Shown here: one piece after another, positions 55,750-64,000 of the stretch
Layout of the letters: the number at the start of each line of letters is the position of its first letter
Position numbering within the stretch: the first letter of the stretch is position 1
Assembly: GCF_000498475.1 (NCBI RefSeq)
Contig: NZ_AVBI01000012.1
Span: 124,001 to 188,000 of the forward strand
Origin: Flavobacterium cauense R2A-7
GTDB lineage: Bacteria; Bacteroidota; Bacteroidia; Flavobacteriales; Flavobacteriaceae
Length of the DNA: 64,000 nt
Reading direction: 5' to 3'
Translations under genes and position numbers: made by a program
Notes under the pieces: model-generated
What the model saw: only the letters and a program-made list of their open reading frames with translations
What the model was told of the DNA's origin: nothing
Databases searched by the model: none

Positions 55750-57159
55750 CTAAATATTATCCGGAAAAATCTTCCCCGGATTGAGAATATTATTTGGATC
55801 AAAAACCTGTTTGATGTTTTTCATTAACTGTAATTGCAACGTACTAAACGCGATATCCATAAAATTCTTCTGTACATAACCAATGCCGTGCTCACCGGAT
55901 AGTGTTCCTTTTAACGCCACAGTCAGTTCGAAAATTTCACGGATGCCTTTCGGAACTTCGGTTTTCCAGTTGTCGTCGGTCATATCCGCTTTGATGATGT
56001 TTACGTGTAAATTTCCATCGCCGGCATGACCATAACACACCGATTTAAAGCCGTATTTATCTCCTATTTCTTTGATTCCTTTTAGCAATGTTGGCAATTC
56101 ATATCTTGGTACCACCGTGTCTTCTTCTTTGTAAACCGAATTCGATTTCACTGCTTCTGCTACTCCGCGACGCATTCTCCAAAGCGCGTTTTTCTGGTCT
56201 TCGGTATCGGCGAAAAGGATTTCATCGATTTGGAAACCTTCCACAACCGTCATTATTTTTTCGGCTTCGAGCATTAAGATTTCCGGATAATTACCGTCGA
56301 CTTCAATTAACAAATGTGCCTGAATTTCGGGCTTGATGTCTACGTTTACACCTTCAATGAATTTGATTGCCCAATCGATGGCATCGCGCTCCATGAATTC
56401 CAACGCACTTGGTACAATGCCCGCTCTGAAAATCGCTGAAACCGCTTCACACGCTTGTTCTGCTTTGTAAAACGGCACCAACATTAATACGTTATGGGAA
56501 TTTTTAGGCAACAGTTTCAACACAATTTTAGTAATGATGCCCAACGTTCCCTCACTGCCGACCATTAATTGTGTCAGATTATAACCTGTGGAGTTTTTTA
56601 AGGTATTGGCACCGGTCCAGATGATTTCTCCTGTCGGTAAAACCACTTCAAGATTTAAGACATAATCTTTGGTAACACCATATTTTACGGCTCTGGCACC
56701 ACCGGCGTTTTCGGCCACGTTACCACCAATGAAACAACTGCCGCGGCTACTGGGATCTACCGGATAAAACAGACTTTTTTCCAGAACGGTGTCCTGTAAA
56801 ACCTGCGTAATTACAGCCGGTTCAGTTATTACCTGAAGGTTTTTTTCGTCGATTTCGATGATTTTATTGAGTCGGTCTGTGGATAAACCGATGCCTTGAT
56901 GAATGCTCAATGCGCCACCGCTCAATCCTGTTCTTCCTCCGATTGGAACTACCGGGATTTTGTATTCGTTGGCCACTTTTATAATTTCGGAAATTTCCTG
57001 AGCCGAAGCCGGTTTTACCACAACACTTGGCGGAAAAACATAATCTTCGGTTTCGTCGTGACCGTATTGGTTTCGGGTTTCGTCGTCGGTGAATACGAAG
57101 GTTGTGCCGACTATATTTTGAAGTTTTTGAAGTATTTCGGGTGTGATTTGCATTGTCAT
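55750..57159 (-). CDS. FAD-linked oxidase (glycolate oxidase/D-lactate dehydrogenase type)
   Basis: The 469-residue protein has the PCMH-type FAD-binding domain (VVKPASAQEISEIIKVANEY, PIGGRTGLSGGALS, GSCFIGGNVAENAGGARAVKYG, GSEGTLGIITKI) and the FAD-oxidase C-terminal domain with GHAGDGNLHVNI and GTLSGEHGIGYVQ. It matches GlcD-like and D-lactate dehydrogenase-like enzymes oxidising 2-hydroxyacids. GlcE/GlcF partners are not adjacent, so it may act alone. ATG codons at 57159 and 57153 are both reasonable starts; the longer frame from 57189 runs into an ACT array and is unlikely. Confidence 0.9.
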   Translation of the reverse strand: MTMQITPEILQKLQNIVGTTFVFTDDETRNQYGHDETEDYVFPPSVVVKPASAQEISEIIKVANEYKIPVVPIGGRTGLSGGALSIHQGIGLSTDRLNKIIEIDEKNLQVITEPAVITQVLQDTVLEKSLFYPVDPSSRGSCFIGGNVAENAGGARAVKYGVTKDYVLNLEVVLPTGEIIWTGANTLKNSTGYNLTQLMVGSEGTLGIITKIVLKLLPKNSHNVLMLVPFYKAEQACEAVSAIFRAGIVPSALEFMERDAIDWAIKFIEGVNVDIKPEIQAHLLIEVDGNYPEILMLEAEKIMTVVEGFQIDEILFADTEDQKNALWRMRRGVAEAVKSNSVYKEEDTVVPRYELPTLLKGIKEIGDKYGFKSVCYGHAGDGNLHVNIIKADMTDDNWKTEVPKGIREIFELTVALKGTLSGEHGIGYVQKNFMDIAFSTLQLQLMKNIKQVFDPNNILNPGKIFPDNI

Positions 57160-57203
57160 AACTAAGCTACAAAGTATGTTAAGTGTCAAAGTTACAAAGT
57201 TAT
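57160..57203 (-). repeat. ACT-octamer array in front of the FAD oxidase start
   Basis: On the minus strand ACTTTGTA, ACTTTGAC, ACTTAACAT, ACTTTGTA and GCTTAGTT run directly into the ATG. The first junction contains TAACTTTG, an exact -7 consensus. Confidence 0.7.
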
Positions 57204-57222
57204 TTCTTCAAATAGCAAACCT

Positions 57223-57309
57223 TAGCCCTGATAGTAGCGGCATCCTTTTCAAAACGGACATTGAGGCTCTCGAAATGTCCGTTTTGAAAAGATATAGCGG
57301 ATAGCAGGA
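57223..57309 (+). repeat. Palindromic intergenic element, copy F
   Basis: 5' arm TAGCCCTGATAGTAGCGGCATC; perfect 18-bp stem (57245-57262 with 57274-57291) around the tip GAGGCTCTCGA; 3' arm GATATAGCGGATAGCAGGAA. CCTG and CAGG at the arm ends can pair. It lies between the MFS gene and the FAD oxidase gene. Confidence 0.88.
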
Positions 57310-57344
57310 AACAGCTCCTCCCTTCGACAGTGCTCAGAATGACA

Positions 57345-58556
57345 TTATTTCTTCTTTAAATTCGGCAAGAAATAAGCAATAATTCCGATTAAAGGCAGGA
57401 ACGAACAAATCGCATAAACGAATTCGATGGACGTTTGATCTGCCAAATAACCTAAAACCGCTGAACCCAAACCACCGATTCCAAAAGCGAAACCGAAGAA
57501 CAATCCGGAAATCATCCCGACTCTTTCGGGCATTAATTCCTGTGCGTAGACTAAAATGGCCGAGAAAGCCGAAGCGATAACAATTCCGATAATTACCGAT
57601 AGAATTCCGGTCCAGAATAAATTGGCAAACGGGAGCATTAAGGTAAACGGAGCGGCACCTAAAATGGAAAACCAAATGATATATTTTCTTCCGAATTTAT
57701 CGCCTAATGGTCCGCCAATTAAGGTTCCTACTGCCACAGCGCCCAAGAAAGCAAACAAATGGTATTGTGCCTGCAAGACCGATATATGGAATTTTTCGAT
57801 CAGGTAAAACGTGAAGTAACTCGACATGGAAGTGGTGTAAAACGATTTCGAGAAGATTAAAATAAGTAATAACGCTACTGAAATTTTAACCTTCGCAGGA
57901 GAAAGATTGTGCAAGCGTTCGCCGCTTTTTTTCTTTCCTTGGATGGAAATCAGTTTTTGCTTGTACCAAACGGCGATTCGGCTTAAAACTACAATTCCAA
58001 CGATAGCCACCAATACGAACCAAAGTATGTGTGATTGTCCGCGCGGAATTACGATTAAAGCCACTAATAACGGTCCGATTGCCGTTCCGGTATTGCCGCC
58101 CAATTGGAAAATTGATTGCGCCAGTCCGCGTTTCCCGCCCGAACCCAAGAATGCTACACGTGAGGCTTCCGGGTGAAAGATGGACGAACCGATTCCGACC
58201 AAAGCCACCGAAGCCAATATCAAAGGAAAGCTTGATGCTTGTGATAACATGATGATTCCGCCTAACGAAAATAACATTCCGAAGGCCAATGAATATGGTT
58301 TGGGATGTTTATCGGTATAAATCCCGACGAAAGGCTGTAATAACGACGCTGTTACCTGATACGTAAATGTGATTAATCCGACCTGAGTGAACGTCAGCGC
58401 ATAATTTGCTTTCAAAACCGGATACATCGCCGGAATAACCGCTTGCAGTAAATCGTTTAACAGATGCGCAAAACAAATGGAAAACAAGATGGAATATACT
58501 GTGGTTTGGGCCGTATCTCTAGTTTCAATTGAAGCTGTGGCTGTTGTTGTTTTCAT
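57345..58556 (-). CDS. MFS transporter, fosmidomycin-resistance (Fsr) type
   Basis: The 403-residue inner-membrane protein has about 12 helices and the Fsr-type MFS signatures: FAHLLNDLLQAVIPAMYPVLK, GSSIFHPEASRVAF, GLAQSIFQLGGNTGTAIGPLL and the cytoplasmic loop GPLGDKFGRKYI. Members export fosmidomycin and perhaps other small molecules; the natural substrate here is unknown. Its ATG overlaps the stop of the AEC gene (TAATG), so the two are translationally coupled. A longer frame from 58583 lies inside the AEC gene and was rejected. Confidence 0.9.
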   Translation of the reverse strand: MKTTTATASIETRDTAQTTVYSILFSICFAHLLNDLLQAVIPAMYPVLKANYALTFTQVGLITFTYQVTASLLQPFVGIYTDKHPKPYSLAFGMLFSLGGIIMLSQASSFPLILASVALVGIGSSIFHPEASRVAFLGSGGKRGLAQSIFQLGGNTGTAIGPLLVALIVIPRGQSHILWFVLVAIVGIVVLSRIAVWYKQKLISIQGKKKSGERLHNLSPAKVKISVALLLILIFSKSFYTTSMSSYFTFYLIEKFHISVLQAQYHLFAFLGAVAVGTLIGGPLGDKFGRKYIIWFSILGAAPFTLMLPFANLFWTGILSVIIGIVIASAFSAILVYAQELMPERVGMISGLFFGFAFGIGGLGSAVLGYLADQTSIEFVYAICSFLPLIGIIAYFLPNLKKK

Positions 58557-59467
58557 TAGATATGCTGTAAAATAAAATACCAAAAAATTAAGGTGACAAA
58601 GGAAATCGGGATTCCGAAACCAATCATCATGTTACTGAGTTTGGGTTTTAAACTGTAACTGGAAGCCACGATTGCTCCCGTAATCATGGGCGCCATGGCT
58701 GCTTCTAATATGGAGACCTGAACTTCCAACCCGTTTCCACCTAAAAGCATCACGTACAGTAAATAGAAAAAAGCGGGCGTGATGAACAGTTTGAAAAACA
58801 ACCCTAACGTTAAGAACTTCCAATGTTTGCTTTTACTGTCGAATTCCAGCTGCATCCCAACTGACACGAGTGCTATTGGAGTTACCGTACTGCCCAAACG
58901 CTGAAAAACCGATTGCAGTATTTCCGGAAAATCCAGGTGCAAAACGTTCAACACACAGGAAATGGCAAAAGCGATGAAAGGCGGAAAAAATACTATTTTT
59001 TTGAAAATTGCACTCGAGCTTGTTGTTCCTCTGGAATACATGGTGGCAACCAAAACCGCTAAAGTGGAAACCACCACAAACGAACCCGGCTGATCTACAA
59101 TAACTGCGGTTTCTAAACCTTGCTTTCCGTATACCGCTTCGATTATCGGGAAACCTACGAAAGACGTATTCCCTAATCCGGCGGTTATAATCAGGCATCC
59201 GGTAAGTTTTTTAGACCAACCGAAGCGCTTACCAAAAGCCGTAAAGAAAATATAGGAAAGTGCAAAACCCAACCAGGCAATTCCCAGCGGAAACAATAAT
59301 TTAGAACTGATTTCCAGTTTCGGGATATAATACAATGCGATGGCAGGAAGTGAAATGTAAATCACAAACTGATTGAGCGTTTTGTAGCTTAGCGGAGGAA
59401 AAGCTGCACTTTTTTTGAGCAAAAAGCCCAAAAGCATGCAGACAAAAATGAGTAAAATGTTTTCCAT
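58556..59467 (-). CDS. AEC (auxin efflux carrier) family transporter
   Basis: The 303-residue membrane protein has ten predicted helices with the AEC internal-repeat layout and Asn/Gly/Pro-rich break motifs (YKTLNQFVIYISLPAIAL, GLGNTSFVGFPIIEAVYG, AMAPMITGAIVASSYSLKP, GFGIPISFV). Bacterial AEC members include malonate/malate carriers. Operonic position with the MFS gene suggests joint export, but the substrates are unknown. Confidence 0.9.
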   Translation of the reverse strand: MENILLIFVCMLLGFLLKKSAAFPPLSYKTLNQFVIYISLPAIALYYIPKLEISSKLLFPLGIAWLGFALSYIFFTAFGKRFGWSKKLTGCLIITAGLGNTSFVGFPIIEAVYGKQGLETAVIVDQPGSFVVVSTLAVLVATMYSRGTTSSSAIFKKIVFFPPFIAFAISCVLNVLHLDFPEILQSVFQRLGSTVTPIALVSVGMQLEFDSKSKHWKFLTLGLFFKLFITPAFFYLLYVMLLGGNGLEVQVSILEAAMAPMITGAIVASSYSLKPKLSNMMIGFGIPISFVTLIFWYFILQHI

Positions 59468-59550
59468 ACTGATTTAAAGCAGGACAAAATTACGAGTTAA
59501 TCGCCTAACTGAGGGCGATTTTCATTTTTTAACGAAATTTTAGGGTCTAT

Positions 59551-59584
59551 TTTGGTATCAGCATCAAAATCTCTTTTACATTTG
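59551..59584 (+). promoter_or_regulatory. Rrf2 gene promoter TTTG-N22-TACATTTG
   Basis: TTTG (59551-59554) and TACATTTG (59577-59584); the ATG is 20 nt downstream. The divergent AEC gene lies to the left. Confidence 0.55.
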
Positions 59585-59604
59585 CAATATATTTTATTAC
59601 AGTT

Positions 59605-60012
59605 ATGATTTCCGGTAAGTTTGCCATTACGACGCACATTTTAACATTGCTAGCCAAATTCCCCAACGAATTTATGGCTTCCGATTACATTGCCGGCAGT
59701 TTGAACATTCATCCTGTTTTAGTGCGGAAGGAAATTGCCAATCTGAAGAAACATAACTTAGTAGAAAGCAAAGAAGGAAAAAACGGTGGTGTGAAACTGA
59801 TTGCCTCACCTGAAAAAATTACGTTGGAAGATGTTTTTAAAATCACCTTTGATAAAGCCACGTTAGGTTTTTCAAAAAATGAACCCAATCCGGAATGTCC
59901 TGTTGGGAAAAACATCAATTCCAATCTGAATGATTTGTATGAAGGAATAAACCAAACCATTAGTAAACAATTGCAATCGGTGACTTTAGCGGAATTCACA
60001 GAAAAATTCTAA
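59605..60012 (+). CDS. Rrf2-family transcriptional regulator
   Basis: The 135-residue winged-helix regulator begins MISGKFAITTHILTLLAKFP and has the recognition region SLNIHPVLVRKEIANLKKHNLVESKEGKNGGVKL. Only one cysteine (CPVGKN, near residue 100) is present, so an iron-sulfur cluster of the IscR type is unlikely; a YwnA-like redox or ligand sensor is more plausible. It sits 55 bp before an NAD(P)-binding protein, a pairing often seen for YwnA-like regulators and their target genes. Confidence 0.9.
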   Translation: MISGKFAITTHILTLLAKFPNEFMASDYIAGSLNIHPVLVRKEIANLKKHNLVESKEGKNGGVKLIASPEKITLEDVFKITFDKATLGFSKNEPNPECPVGKNINSNLNDLYEGINQTISKQLQSVTLAEFTEKF

Positions 60013-60067
60013 TCGTTTTTTTTACATAAAACTGTAACATTTTTTATTATATTTTAAATTTAACCTT

Positions 60068-60709
60068 ATGAAAGTAGCCATTATCGGAGCAACAGGATTT
60101 GTAGGCTCCAACATTTTAAACGAGATCGTGAATCGCAATCACGAAGTAACGGCGATTGTACGAAACCCGAAAACTTCGGAAAAGGTAAATTGGGTAAAAG
60201 CCGATGTTTTTAACACCGACGAATTAGCAAACGTATTAAAAGGAAACGATGTTGTTATCAGTGCTTACAATCCGGGATGGACAAATCCGAACATTTATGA
60301 TGATTTTCTTGCGGGTTCGAAAGCGATTCAGGAAGCGGTAAAAAAATCGGGTGTTAAACGATACATCACTATTGGTGGTGCCGGAAGTTTATTTGTGGCT
60401 CCGAATTTACAAGCGGTTGATACTCCGGATTTTCCTAAAGAATACCATGCCGGCGCAACAGCTGCCCGTGATTATCTGAACATTTTAAAAGAAGAAAAAG
60501 AATTGGATTGGGCGTTTTTCAGTCCGGCTTTCGAAATGCATCAGGGAATTACCACCGGAAGAACCGGGAACTATCGTTTGGGATTAGATACTCCGGTTTT
60601 TGATGAAAACAACAGAAGTATTTTATCCGGAGAAGATTTAGCCGTGGTGATTGCTGATGAAGTGGAAACACCAAAACATCATCAGGTTCGCTTTACAGCA
60701 GCTTATTGA
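60068..60709 (+). CDS. NAD(P)-binding atypical SDR (YwnB-like) protein
   Basis: The 213-residue protein starts with the dinucleotide-binding motif MKVAIIGATGFVGSNILNEI and has DVFNTDELANVLKGNDVVISAY and KRYITIGGAGSLF. It resembles NAD(P)H-binding epimerase-like proteins of the NmrA/BVR-B group that lack a standard SDR catalytic triad. It is probably the regulated target of the upstream Rrf2 gene. The role may be a quinone/redox-stress reductase or a redox sensor. Confidence 0.88.
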   Translation: MKVAIIGATGFVGSNILNEIVNRNHEVTAIVRNPKTSEKVNWVKADVFNTDELANVLKGNDVVISAYNPGWTNPNIYDDFLAGSKAIQEAVKKSGVKRYITIGGAGSLFVAPNLQAVDTPDFPKEYHAGATAARDYLNILKEEKELDWAFFSPAFEMHQGITTGRTGNYRLGLDTPVFDENNRSILSGEDLAVVIADEVETPKHHQVRFTAAY

Positions 60710-60728
60710 TTTTTGATTTCGTAATGTG

Positions 60729-60775
60729 AAAAGTGCACAATGTTTAAATATCCTTGAACATTGTGCACTTTTTCC
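60729..60775 (+). terminator. Long-stem terminator
   Basis: A perfect 16-bp stem (60729-60744 with 60757-60772, containing GTGCACAATGTT) is followed by TTTTT. Confidence 0.88.
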
Positions 60776-60802
60776 TTATTTTTACTGCACTAATTGATTC
60801 CA

Positions 60803-61894
60803 GTGGCACTTAAGAAAACACATCCTTCGGCGTTGAAAGAAAATGACGGTATTGAACAACCGGAAAGCATCAGTACTTCTTCCGTGGAACACATTCAGCA
60901 GTTCCGCAGAAAACAGCCTTCTGCCGAGGAATTAATCAGCAACATTCTGAAAGGCGATAAAGTAGCCCTAAGCCGAGCCATCACTTTGGTGGAAAGCACC
61001 AGCACTAATCATCTTGAAAAAGCGAATGACGTCATTAAAGGTTGTTTGCCCTTCGCAAATAATTCCATCCGAATTGGCATTACAGGTGTTCCGGGAGTTG
61101 GAAAATCAACCTTTATTGAAGCTTTTGGAAAATATCTGACGTCAATTGGAAAAAAAGTCGCAGTTTTAGCTGTCGACCCAAGCAGTTCGATTTCACACGG
61201 CAGTATTTTGGGCGATAAAACCCGAATGGAAGAATTGGTGAAAGATGAAAATGCTTATATCCGTCCGAGTGCTTCGGGAGAAAGTTTAGGTGGCGTGGCG
61301 CGAAAAACCCGTGAAGCAATTATTTTATGTGAAGCCTGTGGATTTGACACCATTCTGATTGAAACTGTAGGCGTTGGCCAAAGTGAAACTGCCGTTCACA
61401 GTATGGTCGATTTCTTTTTACTGCTCAATTTAGCCGGTGCGGGCGATGAATTACAAGGTATCAAACGCGGTATAATGGAAATGGCTGATGCGATTGTGAT
61501 TAACAAAGCGGATGGCGATAACATCAAAAGGGCACGTTTGGCGAAAGTCGATTTCAACAGAGCATTGCATTTGTTTCCGCAGAAAAATTCCGGTTGGTCG
61601 CCAAAAGCAACCTTGTGTAGCGCTATAACCAAAGAAGGCATTTCAGAAGTTTGGGAAACGATTACCGAGTATTTTACGCTAACCAAAGAAAACGGTTATT
61701 TCGATAAAAAACGTAAGGAGCAAAACCAATATTGGATGCTGGAAACCATCAACGAACAGTTAAAACTGAATTTCTACAACCATCCGGAAATTCAGAAACT
61801 ACTGGAAGACAATAAAAAAGCGGTGCAAAACAATGAAATCTCACCGTTTGCTGCCGCTCAGTTGCTTTTGAAAGCTTATAAAAGTGATGAGTAA
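60803..61894 (+). CDS. meaB: Methylmalonyl-CoA mutase-associated GTPase MeaB
   Basis: MeaB is a G3E GTPase that protects and reloads methylmalonyl-CoA mutase with adenosylcobalamin. The 363-residue product has Walker A GVPGVGKSTFIEAFG (near residue 94), VDPSSSISHGSILGDKTRM, the switch region ETVGVGQSE, GDELQGIKRGIMEMAD and the base-specific NKADGDN. The start is either the GTG at 60803 or the in-frame TTG at 60794; a near-consensus -7 box (TATTTTTA, 60777-60784) favours the GTG. The mutase subunits are outside the window. A CAGT-like array follows its stop. Confidence 0.92.
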   Translation: MALKKTHPSALKENDGIEQPESISTSSVEHIQQFRRKQPSAEELISNILKGDKVALSRAITLVESTSTNHLEKANDVIKGCLPFANNSIRIGITGVPGVGKSTFIEAFGKYLTSIGKKVAVLAVDPSSSISHGSILGDKTRMEELVKDENAYIRPSASGESLGGVARKTREAIILCEACGFDTILIETVGVGQSETAVHSMVDFFLLLNLAGAGDELQGIKRGIMEMADAIVINKADGDNIKRARLAKVDFNRALHLFPQKNSGWSPKATLCSAITKEGISEVWETITEYFTLTKENGYFDKKRKEQNQYWMLETINEQLKLNFYNHPEIQKLLEDNKKAVQNNEISPFAAAQLLLKAYKSDE

Positions 61895-61925
61895 CAGATT
61901 ACCGTTGTCAGTGAGCAGAAGGCAG
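61893..61925 (+). repeat. CAGT-like array after the meaB stop codon
   Basis: Imperfect units (CAGATTAC, CGTTGT, CAGTGAG, CAGAAGG, CAG) start at the stop codon, as seen after other genes in the window. Confidence 0.4.
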
Positions 61926-61972
61926 AAAAAAATCAGTTTCAAACCTGAAACCTGCTGTCTGCTATCTGAAAA

Positions 61973-62200
61973 CTACTCCTCATACAATTTCATCTCCCTG
62001 TCGTAAAACTCTCCTGCTAGGTTAATCAGTTTTTCCATTTCGGCTTCGATTTCCTCCTCTTCCTCTTCATCCAATTCCTCCAAAAACTCGATTTCATCGT
62101 CTTTCAAATTGATAATGAATCTTGGGTAATCTAAGTGAATGATGAAAATATCGTCCGGAAAATCGGTGTTGTCTGCTAATACAAATTTTGGTAATTCCAT
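61973..62200 (-). CDS. Small acidic hypothetical protein, 75 aa
   Basis: I do not recognise the family. The protein has an N-terminal beta-like part (MELPKFVLADNTDFPDDIFI) with a possible two-strand pattern and then a run of glutamates (LDEEEEEEIEAE). No signal or membrane segment is seen. It starts 6 bp after the stop of the MATE gene and is likely co-transcribed with it. Confidence 0.75.
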   Translation of the reverse strand: MELPKFVLADNTDFPDDIFIIHLDYPRFIINLKDDEIEFLEELDEEEEEEIEAEMEKLINLAGEFYDREMKLYEE

Positions 62201-62206
62201 GTGCTT

Positions 62207-63592
62207 CTATTTATGGGTATGATTATTTAAAATTAATTTATTCGTCAGATGATTAAAGCGAAGATACAAAAATATTGCCGCTGCGGTTAATCCGGCTAAA
62301 AGTCCGATCCAGATGCCGACTGCTTTCAAATCGGAGTACAATCCCAAATAGATAGAAATCGGGAAACCAATTATCCAATAGGAAATGAAGGTAATGTACA
62401 TGGGGATTTTCACATCCTGCAAGCCGCGAAGTGCTCCTAGTACCACCACCTGAATCCCGTCGGAAATCTGAAAAATTGCGGCGATGATTATTAGTTGGGA
62501 CGCGATTGAAATTACTTCGGCATTATCTTTTAATTGCGAAAGTTTTTCGGCATTCATAAACAATTCAGGCAAATATTGATGGAAAACCACAAAAATCAAG
62601 GCAAAAACGACTTGAACAAGAATCGCCAGTAAAAATATCGAACGGGCCACAATTCGCAACCCGATAAAATCTTGCGATCCTTTGAAATTCCCAACACGAA
62701 CCATTCCCGCCACGCCAAATCCGGACACGAACATGAACGTAAACGTGGCCAAGCTCAACGCAATCTGATTTGCTGCCTGACTGGTGGTTCCGATTACGCC
62801 CGAAAGCCAAACCGCTCCGGTAAACAGCGCCACTTCAAAAAACATCTGCATCGACGACGGCAAACCAAGATTCACAATTTTGTTTACAATGTCTTTTTGC
62901 AATTCCTTAAACGAAAACTGATGGAAATACGTTTGAAACCGCTCTTTGTGTTTTAAGGAAAAATGGATAAAAATCAGCATCACGAAACGGGAAATCACGG
63001 TTCCGTAGGCAGCTCCTAACATTCCTAATTTCGGAAAAAACCAAAGTCCGTAAATCAGCACCACATTCAAAAAAATGTGCACTACGTTACAAAGTAAGTT
63101 GGCCCACATGGCCACTTTTGTTTCCGATTTACCGTCGGCAAATTGTTTATAGCCTTGAAAAATAATCAACGGAATCAAAGAAAAAGCCACTATATCCAAA
63201 AACGGTTTGGCCATTTCCACTACCTCTTCGGGTTGCCCCATATATACGATCAGTGGTTTCGAAAAGTAAATAATCGCAAACAAACCCACTCCCAAAAGCG
63301 TACACAAAACAAGTCCGTGATGAAAAATAGTACGCTCCTTATCAACGTTTTTCTCTCCATCCGCTTCCGCCACCAAAGGAGTAATCGCTGTTGAAAAACC
63401 AATCCCGATCGACATCGCAATAAATACAAAACTATTAGCCAAAGAGGCTGCTGCCAACTCGGTCGGCCCCAATTTCCCCACCATAATGTTATCGACAATC
63501 CCCACTAAAGTATGCCCCAACATTCCGAGAATAATCGGATAGGCTAATTTTAAATTATAGGAGAACTCTTTGGTATAAGTTGACAAATGCAT
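62207..63592 (-). CDS. MATE family efflux transporter
   Basis: From the ATG at 63592 the product is 461 residues with 12 helices. MATE hallmarks are LKLAYPIILGMLGHTLVGIVDNIMVGKLG near the N-terminus, the mid-protein NKIVNLGLPSSMQMFFEVALF (pseudo-symmetric second half) and GVAGMVRVGNFKG. It resembles NorM-type sodium- or proton-driven exporters of cationic compounds. A -7 box lies 17 nt upstream. A longer frame from 63676 contains that box and was rejected. Confidence 0.92.
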   Translation of the reverse strand: MHLSTYTKEFSYNLKLAYPIILGMLGHTLVGIVDNIMVGKLGPTELAAASLANSFVFIAMSIGIGFSTAITPLVAEADGEKNVDKERTIFHHGLVLCTLLGVGLFAIIYFSKPLIVYMGQPEEVVEMAKPFLDIVAFSLIPLIIFQGYKQFADGKSETKVAMWANLLCNVVHIFLNVVLIYGLWFFPKLGMLGAAYGTVISRFVMLIFIHFSLKHKERFQTYFHQFSFKELQKDIVNKIVNLGLPSSMQMFFEVALFTGAVWLSGVIGTTSQAANQIALSLATFTFMFVSGFGVAGMVRVGNFKGSQDFIGLRIVARSIFLLAILVQVVFALIFVVFHQYLPELFMNAEKLSQLKDNAEVISIASQLIIIAAIFQISDGIQVVVLGALRGLQDVKIPMYITFISYWIIGFPISIYLGLYSDLKAVGIWIGLLAGLTAAAIFLYLRFNHLTNKLILNNHTHK

Positions 63593-63608
63593 TTTTTCAA
63601 ATTTTGGG

Positions 63609-63616
63609 CAAAGGTA
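63609..63616 (-). promoter_or_regulatory. -7 box TACCTTTG of the MATE gene
   Basis: Exact TAnnTTTG on the minus strand, 16 nt upstream of the ATG at 63592. Confidence 0.55.
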
Positions 63617-63807
63617 AGCACTAGATTTTGGGGAATTGTATTCGGAATAAAAAAAATAACCGATTCCCAACAACATCGCAAACTACTACCTTTCAACTAC
63701 TTACATTATTCCGTTAAGATATTTTAAAACTATTTAACAGAAGTTTATCATTTTAAGCAAAACAAAACCTTCCGAAAGCTGTTTTTATACCGAATCAACA
63801 TTATTAA

Positions 63808-64000
63808 ATGTCATTTAGTATGAAAAATGCAAAAAGATTTTCAACCCTGTTCTTTGCAGTAATTGCAATTTTATTTTCGATGGAAACAAAAGCTCAAGAG
63901 CAAACCAAACAATCGGAATATTTGAATCATTGGCGCATAGGATTCGGACTCAATGGTGGAATACCTGTTAAAGAATCGTATAATTTCAGTTTGGGCGCCG
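63808..64000 (+). CDS. Exported outer-membrane-type protein, N-terminal part (cut by edge)
   Basis: About 64 residues are visible. A signal peptide (MKNAKRFSTLFFAVIAILFS, cleaving near ETKAQ) is followed by NHWRIGFGLNGGIPVKESYNFSLGA, the start of a beta-barrel of the outer-membrane protein beta-barrel (OmpA-N/PorT-like) type. ATGs at 63808 and 63820 are both possible; the latter gives the more usual signal peptide. Fold and function cannot be fixed without the rest. Confidence 0.75.
   Translation, partial: MSFSMKNAKRFSTLFFAVIAILFSMETKAQEQTKQSEYLNHWRIGFGLNGGIPVKESYNFSLGA

Overview
The window comes from a low-GC member of the Bacteroidota, almost certainly a Flavobacterium-like Flavobacteriaceae. 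The signs are type IX secretion (T9SS) cargo proteins, TonB-dependent receptors, SUMF1-like and FadL-like outer membrane proteins, a DUF4295-rpmG-rpmB ribosomal cluster next to ftsY, a long SecA beside a DUF2795 protein, bacillithiol synthesis (BshC), and many Bacteroidota-type promoters (TTG, 17-22 bp, TAnnTTTG). It reads as ordinary chromosomal backbone. I saw no tRNA, rRNA, CRISPR array, IS transposase or prophage.

Layout. 1-6112: 3' part of proS, a low-complexity lipoprotein, a FadL/OmpP1 porin, rimO, a Spy-like periplasmic protein and an unknown. 6117-9597: a biotin-dependent acyl-CoA carboxylase operon (carrier, biotin carboxylase, carboxyltransferase). 9752-14172: a hybrid histidine kinase and a B12-binding radical SAM protein whose conserved N-terminus has no ATG/GTG/TTG start. 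14278-20376: two tandem T9SS type-B secreted proteins. 20455-23504: bshC, a SUMF1-like protein, ndk. 23846-27681: a siderophore-type TonB receptor with a PepSY partner, a DUF721 protein and a lipoprotein. 27785-34513: serine hydrolase, ftsY, DUF4295, rpmG, rpmB, cinA, a small Hpt protein, an FAH-family enzyme and a DEDD exonuclease. 34610-39417: a delta-60 repeat T9SS protein, a 2-oxoacid dehydrogenase E2, a GT2 glycosyltransferase and a DUF4833 protein. 39708-46346: ABC-F ATPase, zinc-ribbon SDR, methyltransferase, ABC ATPase, PduO-type adenosyltransferase and DUF2795. 46435-55640: secA, two tandem paralogues, and a TonB receptor/BNR/Cys-motif operon that may import a metal. 55750-63592: FAD oxidase, Fsr-like MFS, AEC carrier, Rrf2 regulator with an NAD(P)-binding protein, meaB and a MATE exporter. 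An outer-membrane protein begins at the right edge.

Functional links: the acyl-CoA (propionyl-CoA) carboxylase, the cobalamin adenosyltransferase and MeaB all serve the propionyl-CoA/methylmalonyl-CoA route, although they are scattered. rimO, rpmB/rpmG, ftsY, secA and the ABC-F protein belong to translation and secretion.

The most notable unexplained structure lies between genes. Six copies of a palindromic element (about 45-90 bp) carry conserved arms and, in five copies, a central hairpin whose stem sequence differs between copies while pairing is kept; three share the same 11-nt tip. Two further patterns are octamer-like ACT arrays directly in front of three start codons and CAGT-rich arrays directly after four stop codons.
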